NCBI RefSeq assembly: GCF_041080655.1
Contig: NZ_CP163525.1
Span: 4,650,001 to 4,714,000, forward strand
Source: Streptomyces sp. CG4
GTDB lineage: Bacteria; Actinomycetota; Actinomycetes; Streptomycetales; Streptomycetaceae
DNA length: 64,000 bases
Direction: 5' to 3'
The position numbers and the translations under genes are program-made. Below, piece by piece: positions 1 through 7,888 of this stretch (position 1 is its first letter; every line of letters starts with the position of its first letter). Below the pieces are notes generated by a model. The model saw only the letters and a program-made list of their open reading frames with translations. It had not been told where the DNA came from and did no database searches.

Positions 1-102
1 CTCCCGTACGGCGTCGGCCTCGGGCAGCGCGTCGTCGAACACCCAGTAGTCCCGGCCCTTGGTGGGCTTGCGGTAGGGCAGGACAGGCAGCGCGGCGGGC
101 AT
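1..102 (-). CDS. N-terminal fragment of an unrecognised protein (runs off left edge)
   Basis: Only the first 34 codons lie in the window. The reading frame starts with ATG at 100-102 on the minus strand and stays open to base 1. The peptide begins MPAALPVLPYRKP and contains GRDYWVFDDALPEAD. It has high third-position GC and no sign of a signal peptide or membrane segment. It is divergent from the DUF4142 gene at 289, so the 186 bases between them must hold both promoters. I do not recognise the family from this fragment and assign no function. Confidence 0.55.
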   Translation of the reverse strand, partial: MPAALPVLPYRKPTKGRDYWVFDDALPEADAVRE

Positions 103-288
103 CCTGGGGGGAGGCTGTGGGGGCATACCGCGAATCTATGGCAGCGTTTGCCCACCTCTCTCCCGAGGAATGGTCAACTCTTCTTTACCTGCCGCACAGA
201 TACAAACGTCTTCCGCATCCGTACTGCTGTGTGTCCGAACCGCCCCATGCCGTCATGTGGGCGGCTCCCCGACCGGGCAGGAGGCACG

Positions 289-1086
289 GTGCTGCGCTTT
301 TCGCGGAACGCGACGGGAACCCTCTTCGTGGGCGGTGCGATGGCCGTGACGCTCGCGGCACTGGCCTACCCGAGCATGCTCGGCCTGAACAAGGTCACCA
401 CCGCCCAGGACCGTGTCGTCGCCAACACCCCGTGGGGGCCGCTCACCGAGCAGGACCGGGACTTCGTGGTGAAGGTGCGCGCGGCCGGCCTGTGGGAGTA
501 CCCGGTGGGGCAGATCGGGCTGCAGAAGGGCACCACACCGGGGGTCATCACGGCCAGCAAGCACCTGGTCGACGGCCACGCCGCGCTGGACACCACCTGC
601 CGCAAGATAGCGCCGATGCTGAACATCACACTGCCCAACCTGCCGAGCCCCCAACAGCAGGGTTTTGTCACCCAGTTGAAGGCGGACAGCGGCAGGAAGT
701 TCGACAGCGACTTCGCCAACATCCTGCGGATGACACACGGCGCGATCTTCAACACGATCTCGAAGATCCGGTCCACCACCAAGAACTCGCTGGTGCGCGC
801 CCTCGCCGACCAGGCCAATGACACCGTGCTGGACCATATGACGGTGATGGAGAAGACCGGTCTGGTCGACTTCGACCAGACCATCTTCCAGCAGACGACC
901 CCGCCGAAGCTGCCGAACTCCGATCTGACCCCGCCACCGCCTCCGGCGGGTCAGCCGCAGGTGGTGCTGACGCCGCCGCCGGGCGCGACGTCCACGCCCG
1001 CCGACATCAACGGGATCGCCGGAGGCGGGGGCGGGGGCGGGGCCGGGGCTTCGCCGGGGGCGAGTCCGGCACCGACCGCGGGCTGA
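289..1086 (+). CDS. Secreted or membrane-anchored DUF4142 protein
   Basis: A 265-residue protein. The chosen start is the GTG at 289 because a GGAGG ribosome-binding site sits at 280-284; the frame is open further upstream but that stretch has poor codon bias. Residues about 7-27 form a signal or anchor segment (VGGAMAVTLAALAYP). The central part (about 50-190) looks like the DUF4142 helical domain, with paired phrases such as EQDRDFVVKVRAAGLWE. The tail is Pro-rich (LTPPPPPAG) then Gly-rich, typical of an extracytoplasmic low-complexity end. DUF4142 proteins have no established biochemical role; an envelope location is inferred. It is convergent with the alpha-glucosidase gene that ends 31 bases downstream. 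Confidence 0.8.
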   Translation: MLRFSRNATGTLFVGGAMAVTLAALAYPSMLGLNKVTTAQDRVVANTPWGPLTEQDRDFVVKVRAAGLWEYPVGQIGLQKGTTPGVITASKHLVDGHAALDTTCRKIAPMLNITLPNLPSPQQQGFVTQLKADSGRKFDSDFANILRMTHGAIFNTISKIRSTTKNSLVRALADQANDTVLDHMTVMEKTGLVDFDQTIFQQTTPPKLPNSDLTPPPPPAGQPQVVLTPPPGATSTPADINGIAGGGGGGGAGASPGASPAPTAG

Positions 1087-1117
1087 GCGCGCCCACGCCG
1101 CGGTGCGTCGGCGCTGG

Positions 1118-2776
1118 TCACGCCAGCCAGACCGTGGTGTCCGGCGGGAGGATCCCCCTCCCCTCCAGTGGCCCACTGGCCAGCAGTACCTCCGCCGGTG
1201 GCAGCGGCACCGGCGCGTCCCCGAGGTTGGTGACGCAGCGCCAGCTCGGGGAGCGGGTGAAGTCCAGGACGGCTGCGGGGCTGTCGGCGGCCCACGTCAG
1301 ATCCTCTCCCTCCAGGAGCTTGCGGCGCAGGCGCAGGGCCGTGCGGTACAGCTCCAGGGTCGAGCCGTCCGTCCCGGTCTGCGCCCGGACGGCGTACGAC
1401 GCGAAGGACGGGGGCTGCGGCAGCCAGCCGGCGCACGGGCCGAAGCCGTAGGAGGGCCCGCTCGTCGTCCACGGCAGCGGCACCCGGCAGCCGTCCCGGC
1501 CCTTGCGGGCATGGCCGGTCTGCTCCCAGATCGGGTCCTGAAGGGCCTCGGTGGGCAGGTCGGCGACCTCGGGGAGGCCGAGTTCCTCGCCCTGGTAGAG
1601 GTACGACGATCCGGGCAGCGCCAGCATCAGCAGGGTCGCCGCGCGGGCCCGGCGCAGCCCGGCCCCGGTGTCGACGGCGGGTGCGGTGCCGCCGGACAGC
1701 AGCCAGGCTCCCGGGTCGGTGCCGGGCGGGAGCATCAGACGGGAGGCGTGGCGGACGACGTCGTGGTTGGAGAGGACCCAGGTGGCGGAGGCACCGGCGG
1801 CCCGGGCGGTGGCCAGCTCCTCGGTGATCACCCGGCGCAGTTCCGCCGCGTCCCAAGGAGCCTCCAGATACTCGAAGTTGAAGGCCTGGCCGAGTTCGTC
1901 GGGGCGGGCGTACCGGGCCCGGCGGGCGCCCGGGACCCAGGCCTCGGCGACGGCGCTGCGGGCCGGGCGGTAGGCGTCGAGGACCTTGCGCCAGTCGCGG
2001 TAGATCTCGTGCACCTCGTCGCGGTCCCAGTAGGGGTGGCTGCCCGGCGGGACGAGGGGCAGGGCCGCCTCGCCGGTGGCGCCCAGGCCGCCGATGTCCC
2101 GCAGCGGCTCGGCGAGATCCTTGGCGAGGCCGTGGGCGACGTCGACGCGGAAGCCGTCGACGCCCCGGTCGGACCAGAAGCGCAGGGTGGTGCGGAAGTC
2201 GGCGCGGACGTCGTCGTTGCCCCAGTCGAGGTCGGGTTGTTCGGGGGCGAAGAGGTGCAGGTACCACTCACCGTCCGGGATCCGCTCCCACGCGCTGCCG
2301 CCGAAGACGGACTGCCAGTCGGTGGGCGGGAGTTCGCCGTGCGGGCCCCGGCCGGGGCGGAAGACGTAGCGGTCGCGGGCGGCGGAGCCGGGGGCGGAGC
2401 GCAGGGCCTCCTGGAACCAGGGGTGCTGGTGCGAGGTGTGGTTCGGGACGATGTCGACGACGACCTTCAGACCGAGCCGGTGGGCCTCGCCGACCAGGGC
2501 GTCGAAGTCGTCCAGGGTGCCGAGGCGGGGGTCGACGTCCCGGTGGTCGGCGACGTCGTAGCCGCCGTCGGCCAGTTCGGAGGGGTAGAAGGGGCTCAGC
2601 CACAGGGCGTCGACGCCGAGGGTGGCGAGATGGTTCAGGCGCCGGGTGATGCCGCGCAGATCGCCGAGTCCGTCGCCGTCGGCGTCGGCGAAGCTGCGGG
2701 GGTAGACCTGGTAGATGACGGCCTGGCGCCACCAGTCGGGGTTCCTGGAGGAGACGTCCGGGGAGCGGTCTGCCAT
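1118..2776 (-). CDS. GH13 alpha-glucosidase (alpha-amylase family)
   Basis: A 552-residue cytoplasmic glycoside hydrolase family 13 enzyme, expected to release glucose from the non-reducing end of malto- or isomalto-oligosaccharides. The (beta/alpha)8 barrel starts at WWRQAVIYQVYPRSF (about 15-29). Conserved regions are visible in order: DIVPNH (108-113), GFRVDVAHG with the nucleophile Asp212, AEAW with the acid/base Glu278, and NHD with Asp339. No signal peptide is present, so intracellular sugar use is likely. It starts 122 bases after the nucleoside hydrolase on the same strand and may be its operon partner. The family includes trehalulose- and sucrose-active members, so the exact sugar is not certain. 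Confidence 0.9.
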   Translation of the reverse strand: MADRSPDVSSRNPDWWRQAVIYQVYPRSFADADGDGLGDLRGITRRLNHLATLGVDALWLSPFYPSELADGGYDVADHRDVDPRLGTLDDFDALVGEAHRLGLKVVVDIVPNHTSHQHPWFQEALRSAPGSAARDRYVFRPGRGPHGELPPTDWQSVFGGSAWERIPDGEWYLHLFAPEQPDLDWGNDDVRADFRTTLRFWSDRGVDGFRVDVAHGLAKDLAEPLRDIGGLGATGEAALPLVPPGSHPYWDRDEVHEIYRDWRKVLDAYRPARSAVAEAWVPGARRARYARPDELGQAFNFEYLEAPWDAAELRRVITEELATARAAGASATWVLSNHDVVRHASRLMLPPGTDPGAWLLSGGTAPAVDTGAGLRRARAATLLMLALPGSSYLYQGEELGLPEVADLPTEALQDPIWEQTGHARKGRDGCRVPLPWTTSGPSYGFGPCAGWLPQPPSFASYAVRAQTGTDGSTLELYRTALRLRRKLLEGEDLTWAADSPAAVLDFTRSPSWRCVTNLGDAPVPLPPAEVLLASGPLEGRGILPPDTTVWLA

Positions 2777-2898
2777 ACGGGATCCCTTCGGGCCTTCGGG
2801 AAGGACGGACGACAGCACAGGGAATCTGTCCACATCGCCCGGAAAAGGAACCTTCGGCGCCGCCGTGGACCCGAGGTGCAGCCGGGACGCCGCCCCGG

Positions 2899-3864
2899 CT
2901 ACCGCTCCACCGTCTCCAGGTACAGCTTCACGTAGCGGTCCACGTCGACCTCCAACGCCACGTCCACCAGGGCCTGTTCGCGCCGGCCCTCGTGGATCTC
3001 GGACTCGCCCAGGCGCGGGCGGCGGTCGACGATCGTCTGGCCCCGGCCGGGGCCGGGGGCGAGGGCGACCTCGACCGGGAGCAGGCGCGAGGTGATGCCC
3101 TGCGGGTCGGCGACCGCGCACACCGCGCCGGCGTCCCCGAGACCGCCCGCCTCCTCCGCCTCCGGCTCCTCGCCCACCGCGGTCGGCCGGTGCGCGAGGA
3201 GCTCGCCGGCCAGGCGGGTGCCGGGGTCGCTGCTCTGGCGCAGCCGATGGACGTCGGGGGCGTCCACGACGACCCGCATGAAGACGTCGAGGCCGTACAT
3301 CGTGATCGGCACCCCGGCCGTGAGCAGGATCGCCGCCGCCTCCGGGTCGTGCCAGACGTTGAACTCGGCGACCGGCGTGGCGTTGCCGGTCCCGACCGCG
3401 CCGCCCATGAAGACGATCCGCTCGATGTTGCGGGTCACCTCCGGGTGGGTGCGCAGCAGCAGGGCGATGTTCGTCAGGGGTGCGGTGGGGATCAGGGTGA
3501 CCGGGCGCGGGGAGGCGAGGATCTCGCGGCGCAGCAGGGCGACGGCGTCCAGCTCGGAAGCGGTCCGCTTCGGGGCGGGCAGGCCCAGGTCGCCCATGCC
3601 GTCGGAGCCGTGCACATGCTCGGCCGGGCGGGCCGGTTCGAGCAGCGGGCGTTCGGCGCCCCGGCCCACCGGGATGTCCGGGGCGCCCGCCTGCTCCAGC
3701 ACGGTCAGGGTGTTGCGGACCACGCCGTCGACGTCCGTGTTCCCGGCCACGCAGGTCACCGCCCGCAGATCGAGGCCGGGGTGGCGTACGGCGAGGAGCA
3801 GGGCGAGGGCGTCGTCGACGCCGGTGTCGCAGTCGATGATCACGGGGATGGGCTGACCGGTCAC
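2899..3864 (-). CDS. Nucleoside hydrolase (inosine-uridine preferring family)
   Basis: A 321-residue enzyme of the IunH/URH family, which hydrolyses the N-glycosidic bond of ribonucleosides to ribose and base. The Ca2+-binding N-terminal signature IIDCDTGVDDAL (Asp11, Asp13, Asp17, Asp18) is intact, as are LIPTAPLTNIALLL, VFMGGA and the substrate loop AEFNVWHDPEAA. The C-terminal calcium Asp is likely in LGDAGAVCAVADP, where many family members have HDP-type residues. It lies 55 bases downstream of the second ThrRS gene and upstream of the alpha-glucosidase, all on the minus strand, so a shared transcript is plausible. Base specificity cannot be told from sequence. Confidence 0.9.
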   Translation of the reverse strand: MTGQPIPVIIDCDTGVDDALALLLAVRHPGLDLRAVTCVAGNTDVDGVVRNTLTVLEQAGAPDIPVGRGAERPLLEPARPAEHVHGSDGMGDLGLPAPKRTASELDAVALLRREILASPRPVTLIPTAPLTNIALLLRTHPEVTRNIERIVFMGGAVGTGNATPVAEFNVWHDPEAAAILLTAGVPITMYGLDVFMRVVVDAPDVHRLRQSSDPGTRLAGELLAHRPTAVGEEPEAEEAGGLGDAGAVCAVADPQGITSRLLPVEVALAPGPGRGQTIVDRRPRLGESEIHEGRREQALVDVALEVDVDRYVKLYLETVER

Positions 3865-3919
3865 TACGGACTCCTTCGTCGTACAACACCGATGCCGACT
3901 CCGACACCAGCACCCTAGA

Positions 3920-5152
3920 TCAGTCCCACAGCACGGTGCCGCGCGCCGCCACCCGCGCGGCGATCCGGGACAGCAGCTCGGGCACCGGCAGCGCGCCGGG
4001 CCGGCGGCCGTCCCGCAGCCGTACGGCGGCCAGGCCCGCGCCGGCCTCCCGGTCGCCGATCACCGCCTGGTACGGCACCAGGCGCGCGGCCCGGATCCGG
4101 GCGCCGAGGGTGCCCTCGGCGGGCCCCGCGAGTTCGGCGCGCAGGCCCAGCTCCCGGGCCTCCCGTACGACCGCGGCCGCCCGCTCCTCCTGCTCCACGG
4201 CGACCGGCAGCACCACCAGCTGGACGGGGGCCAGCCAGGCCGGAAACGCTCCGGCGTGCGCCTCCAGGAGATGGGCGACGGCCCGTTCGACGCTGCCGAT
4301 GATGCTGCGGTGCACCATCACCGGGCGGTGTTTCGCGCCGTCCGCGCCGATGTAGTGCAGGTCGAAGCGGGCCGGCTGGTGGAAGTCGATCTGCACGGTG
4401 GACAGGGTGGACTCGCGGCCGGCCGGGTCGGCGATCTGCACGTCGATCTTCGGGCCGTAGAAGGCGGCCTCGCCCGCCGCCTCCTCGTACTCCACCCCGG
4501 CCTCGGCGAGGACCTCCTTCAGCAGCGAGGTGGCCCGCTGCCACAGCTCGGGGTCGGCGACGTACTTGCCGCCCTCGCCGGGCAGTGACAGCCGGTGCCG
4601 TACGGCCTCGATGCCGAGGTCGGCGTAGGCGCGGGCGATGAGCGCCAGCGCGTCGCGGGCCTCCTCCACCGCCTGCTCCAGGGTGCAGAAGATATGGGCG
4701 TCGTTGAGCTGGATGGCCCGGACGCGGGTCAGCCCGCCGAGGACACCAGAGAGTTCCGCACGGTACATGCCGCCCAACTCGGCGATGCGCAGGGGCAGTT
4801 CGCGGTAGCTGTGGGAGCGGGAGCGGTAGATCAGGGCGTGGTGGGGGCAGAGGCTGGGGCGCAGCACGACCTCGTCCGCACCGACCTGCATGGGCGGGTA
4901 CATGTCGTCGCGGTAGTGGTCCCAGTGCCCGGAGATCTCGTACAGGTCGCGTTTGCCGAGCGCGGGCGAGTACACATGCCGGTACCCGGCCCGGCGTTCG
5001 GCCTCGCGGATGTACTCCTCCAGGGTGTGCCGGACGACCGCGCCGTCGGGCAGCCAGTACGGCAGTCCGGCGCCCATCAGCGGGTCGGTGTCGAACAGGT
5101 CGAGTTCGCGGCCGAGGCGGCGGTGGTCGGGCAGCTGGTGCAGGTCGTTCAT
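3920..5152 (-). CDS. thrS2: Second threonyl-tRNA synthetase lacking TGS and editing domains
   Basis: A 410-residue class II synthetase that would charge tRNA-Thr. It is much shorter than the roughly 640-residue housekeeping ThrRS because it lacks the N-terminal TGS and the Ala-X/HxxxH editing modules; the catalytic core begins almost at once (GRELDLF at 14-20). Motif 2 (YRELPLRIAELGGMYRAE) and motif 3 (GSVERAVAHLLE) are intact, and the three zinc ligands are conserved: Cys102, His153 (NDAHIFC) and His281 (VHRSI). The HGTP anticodon-binding domain follows from about residue 310. The ATG at 5152 has a GAGGAG ribosome-binding site. A Thr-rich leader ORF and terminator upstream indicate attenuation. 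It may be a starvation- or drug-induced copy; that role is inferred. Confidence 0.93.
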   Translation of the reverse strand: MNDLHQLPDHRRLGRELDLFDTDPLMGAGLPYWLPDGAVVRHTLEEYIREAERRAGYRHVYSPALGKRDLYEISGHWDHYRDDMYPPMQVGADEVVLRPSLCPHHALIYRSRSHSYRELPLRIAELGGMYRAELSGVLGGLTRVRAIQLNDAHIFCTLEQAVEEARDALALIARAYADLGIEAVRHRLSLPGEGGKYVADPELWQRATSLLKEVLAEAGVEYEEAAGEAAFYGPKIDVQIADPAGRESTLSTVQIDFHQPARFDLHYIGADGAKHRPVMVHRSIIGSVERAVAHLLEAHAGAFPAWLAPVQLVVLPVAVEQEERAAAVVREARELGLRAELAGPAEGTLGARIRAARLVPYQAVIGDREAGAGLAAVRLRDGRRPGALPVPELLSRIAARVAARGTVLWD

Positions 5153-5195
5153 GGGGGTCTCCTCACGAGGAGAGGCGAACACCCCGGACACGCCA

Positions 5196-5225
5196 GAAGC
5201 CCCGGGGCGCTCGCCCCGGGGCTTC
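5196..5225 (-). terminator. Attenuator terminator hairpin before thrS2
   Basis: Perfect 13-bp inverted repeat (GAAGCCCCGGGGC, loop GAGC on the minus strand) ending 44 bases before the thrS2 ATG and beginning 15 bases after the stop of the Thr-rich leader ORF. There is no U-tract, as is usual in Streptomyces. A strong hairpin between a leader peptide and its structural gene is the expected position for a regulatory terminator. Confidence 0.8.
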
Positions 5226-5240
5226 GATGCTGGTCAGGTG

Positions 5241-5312
5241 TCAGCGCGCCGGGACGGTGTCCGGCGTCGTCGTGCTCTGCGGGCACGGCGGGCACTGCTG
5301 GGCGCGCTGCAT
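5241..5312 (-). CDS. Threonine leader peptide (23 aa)
   Basis: A 23-codon ORF on the minus strand. Its codons 14-16 are three consecutive threonines (ACG ACG ACG) with a fourth at codon 19 (ACC), in the phrase QSTTTPDTVPAR. It ends 15 bases before the attenuator hairpin of a threonyl-tRNA synthetase gene. The ATG lies six bases after the hexamer TACGGT, so the message is probably leaderless. Stalling at Thr codons when charged tRNA-Thr is scarce would let an antiterminator form. I did not find a convincing antiterminator pairing by eye. Cys and Pro codons are also present but are not clustered as the Thr codons are. Confidence 0.75.
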   Translation of the reverse strand: MQRAQQCPPCPQSTTTPDTVPAR

Positions 5313-5318
5313 GCGGCG

Positions 5319-5324
5319 ACCGTA
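5319..5324 (-). promoter_or_regulatory. Putative -10 (TACGGT) of the thrS2 leader transcript
   Basis: TACGGT on the minus strand followed by exactly six bases and then the leader ATG, which places the transcription start at the A of ATG. No good TTGACA-like -35 is visible 16-18 bases further up, so an activator may be needed; the repeats at 5369-5469 lie upstream. Confidence 0.45.
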
Positions 5325-5368
5325 GCAGAGGCCGCAGCCACGGATCGAGGGATTTCCGGCTGCCCGCG

Positions 5369-5469
5369 CACCCGGATCGGCGGGCTCGCTGCGCCGGATC
5401 CGCGGGCCGTTCACCCGGATCCGCGGGCCCGTTCACCCGGATCGGCGGGACCACTCACCCGGACGGCCC
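5369..5469. repeat. 22-bp direct repeats with GTTCACCC cores between divergent genes
   Basis: Four and a half imperfect copies of a unit like CACCCGGATCCGCGGGCCCGTT, beginning at about 5369, 5392, 5412, 5434 and 5456. The phrase GTTCACCC occurs at 5409-5416 and 5431-5438, with ACTCACCC at 5453-5460 and GCGCACCC at 5366-5373, spaced 22 bases (two helical turns) over the last three. They lie between the thrS2 leader (minus) and the plus-strand gene at 5549. GTTCACC is the published unit of the Streptomyces PHO box, but that normally repeats every 11 bases, so the assignment is tentative. Confidence 0.6.
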
Positions 5470-5548
5470 GGAGCGCTGGTGGGGCGGTCGGGGCGGTGGT
5501 GCCGTGAGAGCAGGAACACCAGCGGCTCGCAGCCCCGGAGGCACCTCG

Positions 5549-6349
5549 ATGCTCTCGCCGACCTCGTTGACCGATGCGATACGCCCCCGCGGCCTGCGGC
5601 TCTCCCTCATAGCCGCCGGCCTCATCACGGCCGGCGGCTGCGCGGCCCTCGGGCTGCGGCAACCGGCGACCGCGCCCCAGCCCCTCCCGACGGTCGACAA
5701 GCCGGCCCAGTCGCCGAAGGGGTCCACGCGGCCCGGCGGCTCCGCCCTCACCGACGGGCAGGCGCAGGCCGCGCTGATCAGCCAGACCGACCTCGGCGCT
5801 CCCTGGACGGCGACCCGGGGCGCGGCCATCTGGCGGGACGAGCTGCTGAAGGCGACCACCTCGGCCGGCGCGTGCCAGCGGCTGCTGGACACCCTCTACA
5901 CCGACGAACTCCTCGGCGGCCCCGCCCGCGCCGCCGTCGGCCTGGACGACGAGGACACCGACGCCCAGCTGCGCTACCAGATCGCCGCCCGCCGCCCCGC
6001 CGACGTCGACGCGGCGCTGGCCTGGCTGAAGACGATGCCGGAGCAGTGCGCGCGGTTCACGGCCACCACGCAGACCAAGATCACGGAGGACGTCCGGGTC
6101 AGCGACGCCGCACTGCCGCAGGTCGGGGACGCGCGCCAGGGCCTGCGCGTCAGCATCGCCGCCCTGCGGGACGACGGAGCCAAGGCCACGCTCACGCTGG
6201 ACGTGGCCGCCGTCCGGATCGGCCAGGACGCGTTCGCCCTCACCAACGGCGGACTGGGCGACGTGGCGAACGACACCACCCAGGCCGCCGTCCAGGACGG
6301 CGCGCTGCGCCTGGCGGACGTCCGCAGACAGGGCCGGGCCCAGGTCTGA
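5549..6349 (+). CDS. Exported lipoprotein-like hypothetical protein
   Basis: A 266-residue protein. The ATG at 5549 is chosen for a GGAGG site at 5537-5541. The N-terminus has basic residues (IRPRGLRLS) followed by a hydrophobic stretch ending LITAGGC at about residues 25-31, which resembles a lipoprotein signal but lacks Leu at -3. A Pro/Ser/Thr-rich linker (about 36-65) precedes a globular region with TDLGAPWTATRGAAIW and a C-terminal part ending RRQGRAQV. This layout resembles sensor-domain or PknH-like extracellular proteins of actinomycetes, but I cannot assign a family. It is divergent from the thrS2 leader. Confidence 0.75.
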   Translation: MLSPTSLTDAIRPRGLRLSLIAAGLITAGGCAALGLRQPATAPQPLPTVDKPAQSPKGSTRPGGSALTDGQAQAALISQTDLGAPWTATRGAAIWRDELLKATTSAGACQRLLDTLYTDELLGGPARAAVGLDDEDTDAQLRYQIAARRPADVDAALAWLKTMPEQCARFTATTQTKITEDVRVSDAALPQVGDARQGLRVSIAALRDDGAKATLTLDVAAVRIGQDAFALTNGGLGDVANDTTQAAVQDGALRLADVRRQGRAQV

Positions 6350-6432
6350 CCGTCCTCGCGGGGCCGGGGGCTAGGGGCATCTCCCACGCCCTTACGGCCG
6401 TGGGGAGGGAATCGCCGGACGGCCCCCGGGTC

Positions 6433-7776
6433 TCACAGCGGGGGCTGGGCCGGGGCCGGGCCCAGGGTGGTGGTGCCCGGCATCGTGCGATGGCCGAGGC
6501 CGGTGCGGTAGGCGTCCAGGGCCGCGTCGATCCGGCCCGTGCGGCGCAGCAGGTCGCCGAGGAGGCGGCACAGGTCGGCCAGGTCGCCGGCGGCGCCCGC
6601 GCGTTCCAGCAGGCTGAGCGCGCGGACGTAGTGCTCCTCGGCGGCCTCGGTGTCCCGGGTGTCCTCGGCGATGATGCCGAGCAGGCGGTGGGCCGCGGCG
6701 GCGTGCACCGCGCCGCGCTCGGAGGAGAAGTCGCCGAGGACGCCCTCCAGCAGTACGGCGGCCTCCTGCGACTTCCCCCGGCGGTGCAGCACGTCGGCGA
6801 GTTCCACGGCGGCCTGGCTGCGGTAGAGGGCGGCCCGGGTCTCGGAGAGCATGGCGTACGCCTGCCTCAGCTCACTCTCCGCACGCTCCAGCTCGCCGTT
6901 CTGGGCATACACATAGCCCCGCATCCAGTGACAGTTGGCCAGCTCGGTGCGCAGCCGCAGCTGACGGTAGAGCTCGGCCGCCTTGGCGAGGGAGGCGTCG
7001 GCCTCGGCGACCCGGCCCTCGGCGATCAGGGTGCGGGCCACCGAGCGGTGCATCCGGGCGATCAGCGCCGGGTCGCCGGCCTGCGGCGCGAGCGCGAGGG
7101 CGAACTCGGCGGCCTGGGCGGCGCGGGCGTGGGCGCCCATGTCCATGTACGGGCCGATGACGCTGGCGTAGAGCAGGAGCAGGGCGTCGGGGTCGTGCAG
7201 CCCGCCGCGGTTCAGTTCGTCGAGGGTGGATTCGAGGAGGTAGACGGCGTAGCGGAGTTCCCCGGCGAGGTAGTGCGAGACGGCGCGGCCGCGGACGGCC
7301 GGTACGCGCGTCGGAAGGGACTCGTCCGCGAGGCAGCCCTCGGCCCGCTCGAAGAACTCCCGCGCCCGAGCCAGCTCCCCGGTCTCCAGGGCGCACTCGC
7401 CGAGCCCCAGGAGGGCGCCGGTCTGCAGGTGGTCGAGCCCGTGGGGCTCGGCCTCGGCGAGCAGCTCCGCGTACTGGACGGCGGCCTCCTCGGCCCTGCC
7501 GTCGGCGAGCACCCGCTGGGCCTCGGTGAGCCGGAACCGGAGATCGGTGGCGAGGTGGGCGGGCCGGCCGACGGCCAGTTCCTCGAAGGCCACGCCGAGC
7601 CGGCCGGCGATGTGCCGCAACGCCTCGTCGGAGGCCCGCACCCGGCCCGCCTCCAGGGTAGAGATGTACGCGGGTGTGTAGGCGGGCTCCGCCAACTGTC
7701 GTTGCGTCAGCCCACGTTGGGTACGCAACTTCTGCACACGCCGCCCGACGACAGCCGGATCGTCCCGCTCACGCAT
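6433..7776 (-). CDS. XRE-family regulator with TPR repeats
   Basis: A 447-residue predicted cytoplasmic regulator. An N-terminal HTH (about residues 9-65; VQKLRTQRGLTQRQLAE and YISTLEAGRV) is followed by roughly 370 residues of helical tetratricopeptide-like repeats rich in Ala, Leu, Glu and Arg (AEEAAVQYAELLAEAEP, AARAAEFALA-type phrases). The ATG at 7776 is preferred over the longer frame to 7887, because that extension covers AT-rich sequence with promoter and inverted-repeat features. Proteins of this shape often respond to a small molecule or peptide bound by the TPR superhelix. The target is unknown; an inverted repeat just upstream suggests autoregulation. Confidence 0.85.
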   Translation of the reverse strand: MRERDDPAVVGRRVQKLRTQRGLTQRQLAEPAYTPAYISTLEAGRVRASDEALRHIAGRLGVAFEELAVGRPAHLATDLRFRLTEAQRVLADGRAEEAAVQYAELLAEAEPHGLDHLQTGALLGLGECALETGELARAREFFERAEGCLADESLPTRVPAVRGRAVSHYLAGELRYAVYLLESTLDELNRGGLHDPDALLLLYASVIGPYMDMGAHARAAQAAEFALALAPQAGDPALIARMHRSVARTLIAEGRVAEADASLAKAAELYRQLRLRTELANCHWMRGYVYAQNGELERAESELRQAYAMLSETRAALYRSQAAVELADVLHRRGKSQEAAVLLEGVLGDFSSERGAVHAAAAHRLLGIIAEDTRDTEAAEEHYVRALSLLERAGAAGDLADLCRLLGDLLRRTGRIDAALDAYRTGLGHRTMPGTTTLGPAPAQPPL

Positions 7777-7846
7777 CGCCGCCCCCACCAACTCGCCTTG
7801 ACAGCCTTGCCGTTGGCCCCGCTCAGCCTCTAGGTTAAACGGTGAA

Positions 7847-7860
7847 TTAAGTCTGCTTAA
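7847..7860. promoter_or_regulatory. Inverted repeat TTAAG-N4-CTTAA, candidate operator
   Basis: TTAAGTCTGCTTAA lies 70 bases upstream of the XRE-TPR gene start in an unusually AT-rich stretch (7831-7862), between that gene and a small divergent ORF. Perfect 5-bp arms with a 4-base spacer suit a dimeric HTH regulator; the adjacent XRE protein is the natural candidate. Confidence 0.4.
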
Positions 7861-7888
7861 TAGGTCGCTGTTGTGTTGCGAGGTCACC

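Noticed and set aside
3920..5152. Truncated ThrRS as a pseudogene
   Set aside because: Frame is intact, all three zinc ligands and motifs 2 and 3 are present, it has a good ribosome-binding site, and an attenuator is maintained upstream.
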